Assembly (NCBI GenBank): GCA_019925795.1
Contig: CM034307.1
Span: forward strand, 65,782,864-65,846,863
DNA length: 64,000 nucleotides
From: Dendrobium chrysotoxum
Lineage: Eukaryota > Streptophyta > Magnoliopsida > Asparagales > Orchidaceae
Direction of reading: 5' to 3'
In this document: positions 22,003-33,110 of the stretch, in pieces
Position numbering within the stretch: position 1 is the first letter of the stretch
Layout of the letters: every line of letters begins with the position of its first letter
Made by a program: the position numbers and the translations under genes
The notes under the pieces: generated by a model
Told to the model about the DNA's origin: nothing
Databases searched by the model: none
Seen by the model: the letters and a program-made list of their open reading frames with translations, nothing else

Positions 22003-24855
22003 TTAAAAGCTTTAAGCGAGCAAATTACTTACTGATCCTTGATCATGTCTGAGCCAATGTACCTCGCAAGACAAAATAAAAGGAAAATACACAAATGAGC
22101 GTAGATGCCATTCAGAAAATAAATGCAGGTAAATAAAAATGTGACTAACAACAGATTTAATATCCACATTTATAAAACATACACATGTTATTGCTAAGAC
22201 ATAGAACAATACAGGAGTTTTCTAACTTGGCAGAAGTAATTGGCATCAAATAATAAAACAAAACATCGGCCTAACCTAGGACTAGGAGTCGTGTCCTAAC
22301 AAACAAACCTAGGAAAATGTGTCGCTAAGTTTATTTTTTGGTGTCTCTATCCTATAAGGAGCATGCACCCTAAGTCTATGTTATCTAAGACTCGGTCCTT
22401 AATTTTTGTCCTTAGGTGTCACTAGTGTTATAGGAGACAAAAGGAGGTTCTTTTCTAACCCTTCGGACATTCGTACATATATCAATAAATTTAGGAATTC
22501 AAGAATAACATAAAATAATAAGTTGAATAATAGTAGAGAGGAGAGAAGTAAAAAGAAAGGCGACAAAATGTCAAAAGGAAGGAATGAAAATAAAATAAAA
22601 TAAAAATGATAAAAGGAATGTAAGCGTTTTATTATTGGGCATACCCCTTTGAAGTCGAGTATGCCTCTAAAACAACCTTCACCCCAATTCGATACAATAC
22701 GAATAGAGGAGAAGGTGTTTTGGCGCCCTTTGCTGTTCCCACGTTCCAAGCAAAGCACTCAAGAAAATCCGACTCAATAACTTACACTATATCCTATACG
22801 AAACCCAAAGTGGCGAAGGGGAAAACAAGTTCCCAAAACTAAAATATAAACAAGCAACTTTCATTTCCATATTCAACCCAAACTCAACTTTAGACATAAA
22901 TACTAACAAGAGATGGACAATTCATGTACTAACTATCACTTCATTCTAAAAAAAAGGAAAGATATTAGAGAGCTCTTATAAATACCACTTTATCCAAAAA
23001 AGGACTTAAAGAATGTTTAACACAAAACCATGCATAGAAATAATTTCAATCCCAAAGTAACAATTGTAAAACTTCATAAACAAGGTGGCCCAAATTCTCT
23101 TCATAAGAAATTCATAAGAAGTCTTTTCTGACACAAAACAATTGAGTGCTTTTATTTTGGTATGGGGTAGACTCATGAAAATCTTCTAATAAGAAGATTT
23201 CATAAAACTTTCCGTTATAAAACATTCACAAAAGATATAGTAAAATTTCTCGAGGCAAAATGATTCACAAAGCTTTTCTAACAAATACAACTCATAAAAC
23301 CCTCCAACAAAGGACAAGCCATCCATCTCTCAAACGTGAGGCAACTCGCAAAACTTTCACCTTACAACAAGTTCATAAAGCTTTCCAACAAGTCAAGAAA
23401 CCATCACATATCCGACACAATGCGAAGTTGACCCCATGCCAAACTTACGTTTGAAATATAGGATATAAAAGATTTTCAACACAGATGTTAAAATGACTCT
23501 CCACATAAAATCCAAATAAGGGAAAACTCAGTTTTAAGAAAGTACATAAACATCTCACCATCCAAATAAAGTTAAAAGTAGAAAAGCGATTCAATGTCAT
23601 TTCATCCTTTTCAAAGTTTGAGCTTTAATTCAAATTCGTAACCATGCCTTTTCCAACCAAGTAGTAAGCACATAAGTCCTTTAACGTCGAAAAACCCAAT
23701 TAGAATGTAGCCATGAGAAAGGACATTTGATATTAACTTGCCTTCCAAGATTCAAGAGAGTGTTCCAACAACATCACACAAACTTTTCGTCGAAGTTCAT
23801 GTAAAACACTCCAATCATCACAATACAACATTGAATAGATTCAAAAGAAAACTCACATTTGGAATATAAGTCATAATAGATTCTCCAACACTCACAAAAG
23901 TGCCTTATGAGAAGAAAATTAGTGCCCCAAATCACTTTACATGTTTTCACCCAAGCCCTTGTAACGTAGCCAAACATATTTTGGAATAAAAAATCATAAC
24001 AATTATGCTTTTTCATGTCAAACCACATAGATGACCGGCCCACTAGAAGTTTGAGATACAACACTTAGCAAAGAATAGTCACTAACAAGAGATTTCTTTT
24101 TTTACCTTCATACTATATGCCACCAAAATTCTAAAAAAGGCTTTTGACTTAGACTTGTAAACATGCCTTTGTGCCAATATCACATTGCAAATCACTTTCT
24201 TTTCTTTCAAAGAGCTTATCATAATAAGATAACTAGTGGAATATATATAAAAAAAATGTTTTTGGAAAGTTATAAATGAAGTCTTTGAATACAAGCCAAT
24301 AGATACTCAATTCTCTGTCAAACTACAAAGATGAAATCAAACACAATACAAGAATGAAAACCAACACTCATAAGAAGGAAAACTTGATGCCAATTTGTTT
24401 TTCTCACATCTCAAGAAAATATTCCAACAATGCAGTTTTCATAGAGATTTTCAAACTTAGTATTTGTACCCAATGTGGTTTAGGAAAAGAAAGAAATTTT
24501 TCATGCATTTATATTCCTTTTAAGGTTCAAGCAAACAACCCAACCGCCACAATGCAATGTTGATTCAAGACATAAAACACATGATTGTTTTCTAACAAGT
24601 TTCTAACTCCCATATCATGGGCCATCAAATGTTCAAGAGAGCTTTTATCCCAAGTTCATGAACTTGATTTCGTGCCAAAATAAACAATATTGCAAGTCCT
24701 TTAACCAATGAGAATATAGAAAATCTGCATCTAACCCATCCAAAAAAAGTTTGAAGCATAAAACGAGTGAAAACATGCGTCTAATCCATCTCCGAAGCAA
24801 TTTGGGGCATCAAACAAGTGAAAAAACCTGCATCTAATCTCCCACAAAATCAGCA

Positions 24856-25107
24856 AGGAAATCTCATAAAAGACACCGGAATTTCTGCCAACAAGGCAAT
24901 GAAGGATTCGTCCAAATGCTATAGGAATTCTTGTATAAAATCAATGATAAAGACCTCAAAATCTGCATTCGTTTCTCACAAAAAACAGTGAGGAAAGTTC
25001 TATAAAAGCTGTAAGAATTTCTATAAAGAAGCAATGAAAGATCAACCAAAGTATCATAGGGATTCTTGTATAAATCTTGTGAGAAAGGTCTCAAAATCTG
25101 CATATCT
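24856..25107 (+). repeat. Two direct repeats (~130 bp) in the A-rich interior
   Basis: Both copies run AAGGAAA/GAGGAAAG, TAAAAG, GGAATTTCT/AGAATTTCT, AGCAATGAA/GGCAATGAA, TATAGGAATTCTTGTATAAA or a near match, then CTCAAAATCTGCAT. They are diverged. The surrounding A-rich 22.8-26.1 kb has only short unrecognised frames. Confidence 0.55.
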
Positions 25108-26499
25108 TTTGGAGAATAAAACTCCACATGAAGCTCGCACATACCACCGCATGGATCTAAAGAAGATATATACAATAACGACAACTCCCAAATGACTCAA
25201 CAAATAGTAGGAACCAACGCATGAGTCTCAAGAGGACATAAACAACCACAACCCTTCCAAAGTGACCCATCAAGCAACAACCACACGAATGTAATGAAGC
25301 TAAACAATAGACACCAAATTCAAAAAGAGTTTCAACAAATCCTAAGTCTAGGATTATATATATATATATAAAGAAAATATTTAGAAACAACCTCCAACTT
25401 AATAATAGAATGAGACTCAAATTTGTCATGTAAATAAAACTCACTGAGAGACCCTCATTTGCTCAAAACTTGCACTATTTCTTAATGAACAATAACACAA
25501 ACACCTTACATGCATATTTTGCTAAAGAGTAGCATGACTTCTCATGATCCCTAACAATTTATACATGGAATTTCAAATAATTTATCATATGGTACAACTC
25601 ATGAATAAGTGTAAACCTCATATACAAACCTTTCTTTCAAGCAATATAAAATCAACACGAAATTTGCCTTCATCCCATGGGATTTTCCCATGGCCAGCAA
25701 TAACTCTTACATTCCCTCAAAAGCATTATTCAATAATCAAGTAAACATGACAAAGCTAAGCAACAAATAATGGCGGCGGGTGCCCTATCAAATTCATCGC
25801 AATAGAGATTGAATCCATTTTGACGAGTTCGAAAAAGAAATCAACCATTCAAATTTTCTTAAAACAAAGTTTCAACATAAGAAAAATCTATTTGAGGTAT
25901 TTATTCAAATGGCTAGCCTACAATGCTTAGGCAAAGAAGAATATAAAACCAAAGATTTGGAATCAATACAACTTATTTCTCATAAAAAGAATTCAACTTG
26001 CAATATCATGACATTGATCTTAATAAAAGTGTATGAACGATTATTGCTAAGTACACATATAGCATTGAGACACACTCATGAATCTAAACATCTCCAAATA
26101 TAATCATAACTAAACATCCACATAGCATCTAAAGGATGAATGTGGTCATAAACAAGAAAGAAACACATGTCTTATGTGAAAGAAATTCGGAAAATCACCC
26201 AATGAGCATAACAAGAAGAAAAACACAAGCCACCCTTATCTTATCCTCAAACAAAAGACCAAAATATAAAATAGATTTAAAACTTCCCTTTCAGAGATAA
26301 ATATTGTCATAGTTAATCTCTGATTTCTCTCTTTTTTTTTTTAATTTTTGTAAGAAGTAGAATAAGGATAAGGAAGAGGAGTAGGGGAAGAAGAGAGGAG
26401 AAAAGAAGAAGGAAAGGAAGGGAAAGAAGAAGAAGAAAGATTACAAGGAGAAGAAGGGTTAGAAGAAGAAGAAGAAGGAAGAAGGGAAGGAATATACCT

Positions 26500-27110
26500 T
26501 GCAAATGAAGAGAAGCCAGCGGCTAGGGCAGGGGTTAAGCCGGCGTCGGGTTCAGACCTGAAGGCGGAGTCGGACGGAGGAGGGAGGTCGTCGGCCTGGC
26601 TGGGGTTTGCGAACCGGAGGAAGAAGCTTGTGGCTTCCTGGTGTCGTGCGAACCAGAGGAGATAGAGGATGAGAACCGAATGCTACTGGTGGAAGTTGGG
26701 CTCGGCTAAGACAGAGGATTGACGGAGAGGAGGAGGCTTCGACGTCGGCTCCTCTGGAGTTGGCGAACCAGAAGAGGCGGAGAGGAGAGGGGATTCCGTC
26801 GCCTGGCCTTTTGCGAATAGAGGGCGAGAGACAGAAAAAAATATCAGGAGGGAGAGGGTTTCAGGATTCCTATCTTGTGAGCGAGAGCTCAGCGAGAGAG
26901 CGGGGTTGGAATATCTGGAGAGAAGTGGGAGAGGGAAGGGGTTCGCCTAGGGCTTGGGGATCCGTCTCGACAAGGGTCCTCGACCAAGACCTCTCAAAGA
27001 CTCCGCCTCCTCAATCTCGCTTTTTGCTGCCACGAGACCAAAGCACTGCGGCGACGACATACTTTGAATACCGAGATGATCAAAGCCGTCGGGTCTAATT
27101 ACTGGATTTA
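26500..27110 (-). other. GC-rich leader-like zone next to the 5' LTR
   Basis: This block is much richer in G+C than the rest of the element. It sits about 260 bp inside the primer site, where the 5' leader or gag would be. Short open frames exist on both strands with low-complexity Arg/Glu/Ser content and no recognisable gag motif. A similar GC-rich zone is present at 12160-13130 in the intron-1 insertion. Confidence 0.45.
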
Positions 27111-27366
27111 GGATGTTAGTTTAAATTATGAATAAAGCCGAGTAGATCATAATAGAATTCAATTGTGCTGATTTAGGTTAGACTCGAGTCCAGATCAAAC
27201 TGAACATAACTCGACTCGAGTTGAATCGAGTCCGACTAAGCCCAATCAACCTGATTAACATGCTCGAGAGTAAATCAAGATAAAATACAAATAATAATAA
27301 TAAAATAAATAAATAAAAATGAGGTCAACAGGACACAATACAACCAAACCTAGGACACCCTAACTT

Positions 27367-27378
27367 GCTCTGATACCA
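27367..27378 (-). other. Primer-binding site (initiator tRNA-Met type)
   Basis: The minus strand reads TGGTATCAGAGC, the standard site for initiator tRNA-Met in plant LTR retrotransposons, three bases inside the 5' LTR. It fixes the element's orientation. Confidence 0.9.
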
Positions 27379-27381
27379 ATT

Positions 27382-28393
27382 TGATGTAAGCAAAAATTAG
27401 GAAAAAGTCCTAATTTTTGCAAGCAAATAAAAATACAACCACACTATGTCTCCCCAACATTTTGGAGACCACAAAGGACACAAAACATAAAAAAAAATAC
27501 ACTATTAAACTTAAAAGACACTTACAAACTTTGATATAAAATAAAACACCTAAACTTGCTTTTCATTTACTTTAGAAGAAGGATACAGGTGGGGTGGACA
27601 CTTGCGTAGAGAAGAAGGGGTTAGAAGCCGAGAAGAAAGGAGGAGAAGCTCGCAAGCTTTCCTAGAAGAGGAGAAGGAGAATGGAACAAGCTCGCAAGCT
27701 TTTCCAAGAAACCCGCAGGTTTACAATTTCCAAAAATCACATTATCACACACTCTCTAAAACAGTCACAAACATCTCTATTTATAGGAGAAAAGAGGGAA
27801 CTAGACAGCCACAAAAACTCTTTAAATACCTATATTAAAAGAGGGCAATAGAAGGCCAAGAGACACACAATAATCCCCCAAAATCTGCACAGAAATCTGA
27901 ACCAAAATGCCATGGGAAGCCCAGCCATCAGCCACGGAAAAGCCACCAAACAACAGCCCAAAATAGGTACAGGAAACAAAGAGAAAAACCCACAGTAAAC
28001 CAGCCAAAAAGGCCACGGAACCAGCCCAGAAAACCACGGAACCAGCCATACGGGATGGAACCGTAGGGGCAAACCAGCAACCAAGGCAGCAAGCACAGGA
28101 AGCCCAGCAGAACACATGGGAAACAGCAAAAAGCCACCAAAACCGAGAGGGTAAAGGAGAAACCGAGAAGACATAGGGGAAGGGAAAGAGACACAAGCCA
28201 CTCCACCTTTTTCCTTTAATGAGCTTCACAACTTTTTGCCTTTTTGAATTAATGAGCTAAACTTTAGCTCATCCAAACCATCACTCCAAAACAAGCTCAA
28301 AATCAAGAACAACCCAAGACCAAATCGACAGCAGCAGCAGCCCAAAGAACCCCTAATAAGTGTGATATGGAGACCCCCCCTTTGCCTACATCA
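27382..28393 (-). repeat. 5' LTR of the 9.4-kb element
   Basis: 1,012 bp, the same length as its partner, with about 39 differences by eye. The minus-strand TATA box is at 27775-27785. It is followed by the target repeat TTAAT (28394-28398) and then LINE sequence. Confidence 0.92.
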
Positions 28394-29120
28394 TTAATGC
28401 ACATCGAGAAATGGACATCCATGATACAACCTTTATCCAAGCAATGAAGTAGTGAGGAAACCCTTTAGCGGCAAGTCGGTCAAGCAAAAACTCCTTAGAG
28501 ACTGTGTCAAAGGCTTTTTGAATATCATATTTAGCGCAAAAATAGCTAGTTGAAGCCTTCTCATTAAAGACCCCAAGTAAATCAGCTGCCAAGAGAATAT
28601 TATCAAAAATAGTACACTTATGAATAAATCCCCCTTGGATTGGGTTGATAATGAAGGGCATCACCTCTTTCATTCTATTGGTTATAATTTTGGCAATGAT
28701 TTTGTAAAGGACATTACACAAGGAAATAAGCCTATAATCCTTGATGTAAGTAGGATGGGGTTGTTTTGGAATAAGGGCAATCATAGTGGTTTTGGCTTGT
28801 TTAGGCATGTAAGTATTTGTGAAGAAAGATGTCACAGCTTGGCATATTTGATTGCCAATCGTGCTCCAAGTGGTTTTATAGAACTCAAAAGTGAACCCAT
28901 CAGGGCCAAGAGTAGATGACGGGGGAGCACATAAAATGATTCTTTTAATTTCCTCCACAATAACAGGTGTTGTCAACAAAGGTAAAAGATAGGAAGGGAT
29001 GGTTTTGTCTTCAGGGATACGGGTAGAGGAAGGGGGGGTTGGGGAGTTGGGTGTTGTAGAAGTTAGAGAAATGCTGGACAATGGCATTGCAGATTTTAGG
29101 TTTTGATGTAAGGGTTCCAT
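28386..29120 (-). pseudogene. LINE ORF2, RT N-terminal half (interrupted)
   Basis: A 244-codon minus-strand frame, the longest LINE piece. It has LGPDGFTFEFYKTTW, MIALIPKQ, IKDYRLISLCNVLYKIIAKI, NRMKEVMP, NPIQGGFI and YDIQKAFDTVSKEFLL, the successive RT blocks of plant LINEs. The canonical R-P-I-S is RLIS, and QxAF is GGFI. The frame runs into the LTR element at 28393; the continuation of the RT is at 19034 and below. Confidence 0.92.
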
Positions 29121-30292
29121 TGTTAGTAATTAGTTCTTTAATCATTGCTCCATTGTGTTTAGAGTTGATCGTAGCGTAGAGGAATTTGAGGTCATCTTCC
29201 CCATTAGAGAGCCACTTGGCTTTAGCACGTTGGATAATCAAATCAGAAAAAGCAGTGTTGTACGAGGATAACTTTAGATTAACATCTTTTATAGAAGCAT
29301 TCATGTCAGGATCAATGCGATTAGTTTGAATCTGAGCAAGGAGGCTATTTGGAAATGAGCTTAAGGTCTCTAATTTAATATGCAGGAAATTAGAATTTGC
29401 CCAAGATTTATGCTTAATAATGCTTTTAAGATCTTTCAGCTTGGAATAAAAAGCACACAAAGGCTACCTCTATTGGTATGAGAAAAAAACATTGATGAGG
29501 TTATCCCAGAATTTGGGTACCTTAGGCCAATAGTTCTTATATAGGATCTGATGCTTCCTAGGGTTATCAGTCGCAAAGAGCAAAGTAATTGGTGAGTGAT
29601 CAGAACAGAAAGGATCACCAACTTTATAATAAGAAGTGGGGAAGGAAGTCAGCCAGTTATCATTAATCAAAATGCGATCCAACTTGATGTATATAGGGTT
29701 ATCATCTCGTTGATTATACCAGGTGTGGAAATGTCCCATAGAGGAAAGATCATGTACACCTATATTGGAAATAAGGTTGTTCAAATCACCCAATTTACTG
29801 TAAACTAAAGGTTTTTCTCCCCAACTTTCTCAAGTAGGAAATGACAGCAATTGAAATGACCAAGAATAGCCCAAGGAGTGGAGGTGTTATCAGCAAGTTC
29901 TGAAATTTGGTGCCAAAGATGTTGCCTTTCCTCATAAGAATTAGAAGCATATACAATATATACAATGCATACAGCCGTAGAGCCATACCAAATAGAAACA
30001 CGAATCAATTGACTAGAAGTATAGAGGGGCTTAAAGTCCACCGAATTGGAGTTCCACTTGAGCCAAATACACCTAGGAGAGGCGAGCACAAAGTTGTCGA
30101 AGTAGCCTTTAGAGGGAAAAAATTATGAGAGGCAAGGAACCAAGGATCATATGTCGAAAGAGGGGAAACTTTTGCTTCAAGAATGAAAAGTAAGTTAGGA
30201 TTGTTATGTTTCACAAATTACTTGCAACACTGAACCTTGTTCGGGCTATTAAACCCACAAATATTCCAGGCTGCTAATTTAGGAAGGGTCAT
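29011..30292 (-). pseudogene. LINE ORF2 N-terminal endonuclease (APE type) and linker
   Basis: ORF2 appears to start at the ATG at 30290-30292 (minus strand, MTLPKLAAWNICGFN). The apurinic-endonuclease-like domain then runs through FILEAKVS, PWAILGHFN and CSDHSPITLLF (29470-30214), in more than one frame. The usual GDFN is GHFN (29850-29861), and frameshifts and stops are present. From 29011 to 29460 the linker before the RT is open (149 codons, with KAKWLSNGEDDLKF). Family assignment is clear; activity is not possible. Confidence 0.85.
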
Positions 30293-31011
30293 TGGGATTT
30301 GGAGGAAGGTGTGGAATCCTTTTTGGCTTGTTTGGCTCTAGTGGTTTTCGGGTTATGGTTAGTAGGCTGCTGGAGGTGTTGGGAGGGGGAGCATTGGTTA
30401 GGAGGTTGCCAGTTATTGGGTTGAATGTGTGTTTTAGCATGGGATATTATACAAGAGTTTGTTGGTTACTGAGCTATTCTAGGCGGGCTTTTTGAATGGG
30501 ATTAGCTTTGGTTAGCTGAGACATGGAGTTCAGTGTGATAATCCTTGGATAAGGAAGCAAACTTATTATTGGTGGCAACCCGAAGAGGTTTGGCAAGGGT
30601 GGAGGGGTTTGAAGGCTCAGAGAAGACATGGCTCTCTTCAGAGGGAGAATTAAGATTTGGTGTCTAGGGTGTAGGTTGGGAGGCTGTGGTGAGGTGGGGA
30701 TTATGTGGAGAGGTCGAAGTGGATGGTGGAGGTTGGTAGGATGGAGGGAGAGGAGGCTTAGGGATTATAGGATAGGAAGGAGGGGAGGAGGGGTAGTTCA
30801 TGGTTTATGGCTAACGCTCTGGCTTCGAGGTTTCATGGTAGTATGGGTGTTGGGAATGGGATCTTTAGGGTAGAGAGTAAGAGGGTGAACAATTGGCCCA
30901 CATTGCGAGCAAAGGTTTCAGCTTCTAGTCATCGAGGAATTTTAGGGGCGAAAACGTACCATCTATGGAGTAGTAAATCTTGTCTGGCAAGGGTGAAGTG
31001 CTGGTTACTTG
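30293..31011 (-). pseudogene. LINE ORF1, C-terminal part
   Basis: The minus-strand reading QVTSTSPLPDKIYYS follows directly from ORF1 sequence at 32840 once the LTR insertion is skipped. Downstream it is proline/serine-rich, as in plant LINE ORF1 tails, with in-frame stops. I saw no zinc knuckle in the readable frame; it may be lost by mutation. Confidence 0.65.
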
Positions 31012-31279
31012 TGTTGTGAATCTGGTTTCAAGGACTATGATTTTGATGATATCAAACCTTTTTATTTTTATTTAAGGTTCTAATCTTTCAGGTTCACAAG
31101 ATCAATTACAATTCAAGCCAGCTCAAGATCGAGTCAGCCTATTTGTGTTTCAAGTTCAATGTACTTTTTTATTTTTTTTAGTCAAATATAATGTAACAGA
31201 TCCCCAAGCTAAGTAACCTTGCACACACACACTTAGGGGGAGAGTTTTAGTGAGTTAGAGTTTCTATTCAATTTTTGTT

Positions 31280-32045
31280 CAAATCATCCTAGACGATATT
31301 CATATCATCCTGGATGATCCAGTGAAAATAGAAACCCTAACTAGGGCCACCATGTTAAGTCAGTTTGATTAAGCAGATTGTCCTAGATGATAGATCCATC
31401 GTACAGGACGATAGGCTCAAATCAGAAATTCTCAACCGCCAGATTAAGTTAGGCAAGTTTTTATTTTTAGAGATTTGTTCTAATCGTCCCGGAAGATACA
31501 CGTATCATCATGGATGATCCATTACAATCATACTTAAATTAGTCTGATGATTAAGAAAATTAATTAAGGTTTGATTGATTCAATCATATCATCCTGGACG
31601 ATCAATTGGAAATCCTGACCGTCCAGAGCATTTCACCTGGACGACCCGAATAATCCTCTGGATGATATTCCTGATTTTGAACTAATCATACAGGCGATCA
31701 AGTCATTTTGAGATCGTCCAATAGGTTTTGGCTTTAAGACCCGAGCTGTGTGCAGGATGATATTGTTATTTTTGAACTAATCGTAGATGACGATAGAGAT
31801 ATCGTCCTGGATAATCAAGTCATTTTGAGATCGTCCAACATAAGTTTTCCTGAACGACCCGAGCTGTCTTCTGGACAAAATTCCTGATTTACACTAATCG
31901 TCCCGGACGATCGCAGAATCGTACGGGACAATCTGAACAAATCTTATCTTCTAATCATCCAGAGGAACCAGATTGTCCAGCCTGATATGAGTGATTTTGC
32001 ATTGATTGTACAGGATGATCGACAGATCGTCCTAGACGATCTTTG
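31280..32045 (+). repeat. Array of ~18 degenerate palindromes, ATCGTCCNGGACGAT type
   Basis: About 18 copies of a near-palindrome matching ATCRTCCNGGAYGAT are scattered at irregular spacing inside the solo LTR. Examples are near 31587, 31801, 31894, 31917 and 32026. Many occur as close pairs about 20 bp apart. The arms vary between TCGTCC and TCATCC forms, often with the matching change opposite. Confidence 0.65.
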
Positions 32046-32145
32046 ACGACAAGTTGTAATTTAGGGCTATTTTTGAGCCCTTCTATTTAAGATATTTTTC
32101 TAGCAACAAGAAAGATCTTTTTCCACCTTCCTTGTCAGAGAGAAC

Positions 32146-32148
<3 letters not shown>

Positions 32149-32189
<41 letters not shown>
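32149..32189 (+). repeat. (GA)n microsatellite in the solo LTR
   Basis: An uninterrupted GA tract of about 41 bp, followed by further GAGA sequence. Simple repeat. Confidence 0.9.
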
Positions 32190-32194
<5 letters not shown>

Positions 32195-32317
32195 GAGAGA
32201 GAGAGGATCTTGTGAGGTGTTCACAAAGGTTGCTCCAAGCAAGGATCTGAGTCATCTTCTCTGGTCGTTGTCTCTTGTCTTGTTGGTGTCTCTGTGGTAG
32301 GATCGTCTACAAGAAGA

Positions 32318-32455
32318 TCCTGGTTCTCTGCTTGCTTCAAGAAGAAGCGAAAGGAGTTCAGGTTCTCTGTATTCTTCAGGAGGAAGCGAAAGGAGTCCAG
32401 GTTCTCTGTCTGCTTCAGGAGGAAGCGAAAGGAGTCCAGGTTCTCTGCCTCACCG
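32318..32455 (+). repeat. Short tandem repeat, ~51-bp unit, 3 copies
   Basis: The block GGTTCTCTG-CTT-CTTCA-GAAGAAGCGAAAGGAGT recurs at about 32323, 32359 and 32398, plus a partial copy at 32438. Adjacent copies differ at few bases, so it is young. Confidence 0.7.
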
Positions 32456-32839
32456 GGTTAGTGGAAAGGAGTTTTCTACATGCTTCTTCGCCTTATTGTG
32501 GGAGCAGAATGATAGTCACTTAGTATTAGTGCAATACCCAGAGGGGAGGCTCCGGGGAGTGGACGTAGGTTAAGTTGACCAACCACTATAAAATATGGTG
32601 TGTTCTTTCTGATTATCTTCCGCATTTATTTTTCTGTTGATGATCGTGTGATTGTGATTATTATTCGTTTATTGTCGAACATCTGCACATCATCGCGAAA
32701 CTGCAATTGTTTTAAAACATTCAAAAAGATTTTTCTAAATCATTTTTTATCACGAATTTTTAAAATAACCAATTCACCCCCCCTCTTGGTTAGCCTCAGG
32801 ACTAGTTCACAAGGGCTTAACATCCCTAACGAACTTTCA

Positions 32840-33110
32840 ACTTGAACGCAAACCCTGATAAATGTAAGACGACTCTTTGTAGCGGTGAGGGCATCAACAA
32901 CTAGAGGTATTCCAACGTAGCTAGCTATTTTTAATATTCCTTTAGGAGTCCAGCAAGAGAGGGGGAGGTTTTGGATCTTTGTAGTTGGGTGATGGTGGTT
33001 AGAACTCAAGAGACTGTAGTCGGGTGATTGCTGTCGGTTGATGACAGATGGATGATGTAATGGGCCATTCTTATTAGCAGTGATTGATGACGCCAAATGT
33101 TAGGTGAAGT
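32840..33110 (-). pseudogene. LINE ORF1, N-terminal part
   Basis: The minus frame from about 33096 contains PLSCWTPKGILKIASYVG, VVDALTATKSRL and RVCVQV, matching the DUF4283/zinc-knuckle-type ORF1 of plant LINEs (pattern CWT-G---A---G-P---D--T----RL-FAR-CV). The frame enters the solo LTR at 32839 and resumes at 31011. The usual N-terminal section of ORF1 is short or missing, which suggests 5' truncation. Confidence 0.8.

Larger units (their letters stand above)
19039..28393 (-). mobile_element. 9,355-bp non-autonomous LTR retrotransposon (LARD-like) inside the LINE
   Basis: Two 1,012-bp LTRs (19039-20050 and 27382-28393), about 96% identical by eye count (some 39 differences), flank a 7.3-kb interior. 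The target repeat TTAAT is exact on both sides (19034-19038 and 28394-28398). Orientation is minus. A primer-binding site (TGGTATCAGAGC, complementary to initiator tRNA-Met) lies just inside the right LTR, and each LTR has a TATAAATAGAG box on the minus strand. I found no gag, protease, integrase, RT or RNase H motif in the interior. The interior is A-rich (22.8-26.1 kb), GC-rich next to the 5' LTR (26.5-27.1 kb) and has hairpin-bearing direct repeats (20.5-22.0 kb). This fits a large retrotransposon derivative that relies on enzymes from elsewhere. The open frames of 120-135 codons in the LTRs look incidental. Confidence 0.9.
31012..32839 (+). mobile_element. Solo LTR (1,828 bp) inserted in LINE ORF1
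   Basis: It starts TGTTGTGAATC, ends GAACTTTCA, and is flanked by the exact pentamer ACTTG (31007-31011 and 32840-32844). Early in the LTR is GATTTTGATGATATCAAA, and near its end ATTCACCCCCCCCTCTTGG; both are familiar in large plant Ty1/copia LTRs of the SIRE/Tork kind. No internal region remains, so recombination between two LTRs is the likely history. ORF1 reads through if the LTR and one ACTTG are removed. It contains a palindromic motif array (31280-32045), a GA microsatellite and a 3' run of near-identical ~50-bp repeats at about 32318-32455. Confidence 0.85.
16954..33110 (-). mobile_element. LINE (non-LTR retrotransposon), split by two nested LTR insertions
   Basis: LINE sequence runs on the minus strand in three collinear blocks: 32840 to about 33110 (ORF1), 28394-31011 (rest of ORF1, endonuclease, first part of RT) and 16954-19038 (rest of RT, 3' region, poly(A)). 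On the plus strand the tail is a run of T from about 16954, preceded in LINE orientation by a GGGCTTTGCCCC 3' end. Removing the two insertions and one copy of each target repeat leaves about 4.96 kb, in the normal plant LINE range with perhaps some 5' loss. The frame is continuous across the ORF1 interruption. Several stops and catalytic substitutions make it dead. I found no clear target duplication of the LINE itself. Confidence 0.85.

Noticed and set aside
27822..28229. Open frame of 135 codons on the minus strand, hydrophobic (with a near-identical partner at 19478-19886)
   Set aside because: It lies wholly inside the two LTRs of the 9.4-kb element, overlaps open frames in other registers, and has a low-complexity Phe/Leu/Cys/Trp composition with no domain. 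It is a composition effect of the LTR.
19039..28393. Endogenous pararetrovirus
   Set aside because: Two long LTRs with 5-bp target repeats and a tRNA-iMet primer site define an LTR retrotransposon. No viral coat, movement-protein or RT motifs were seen.
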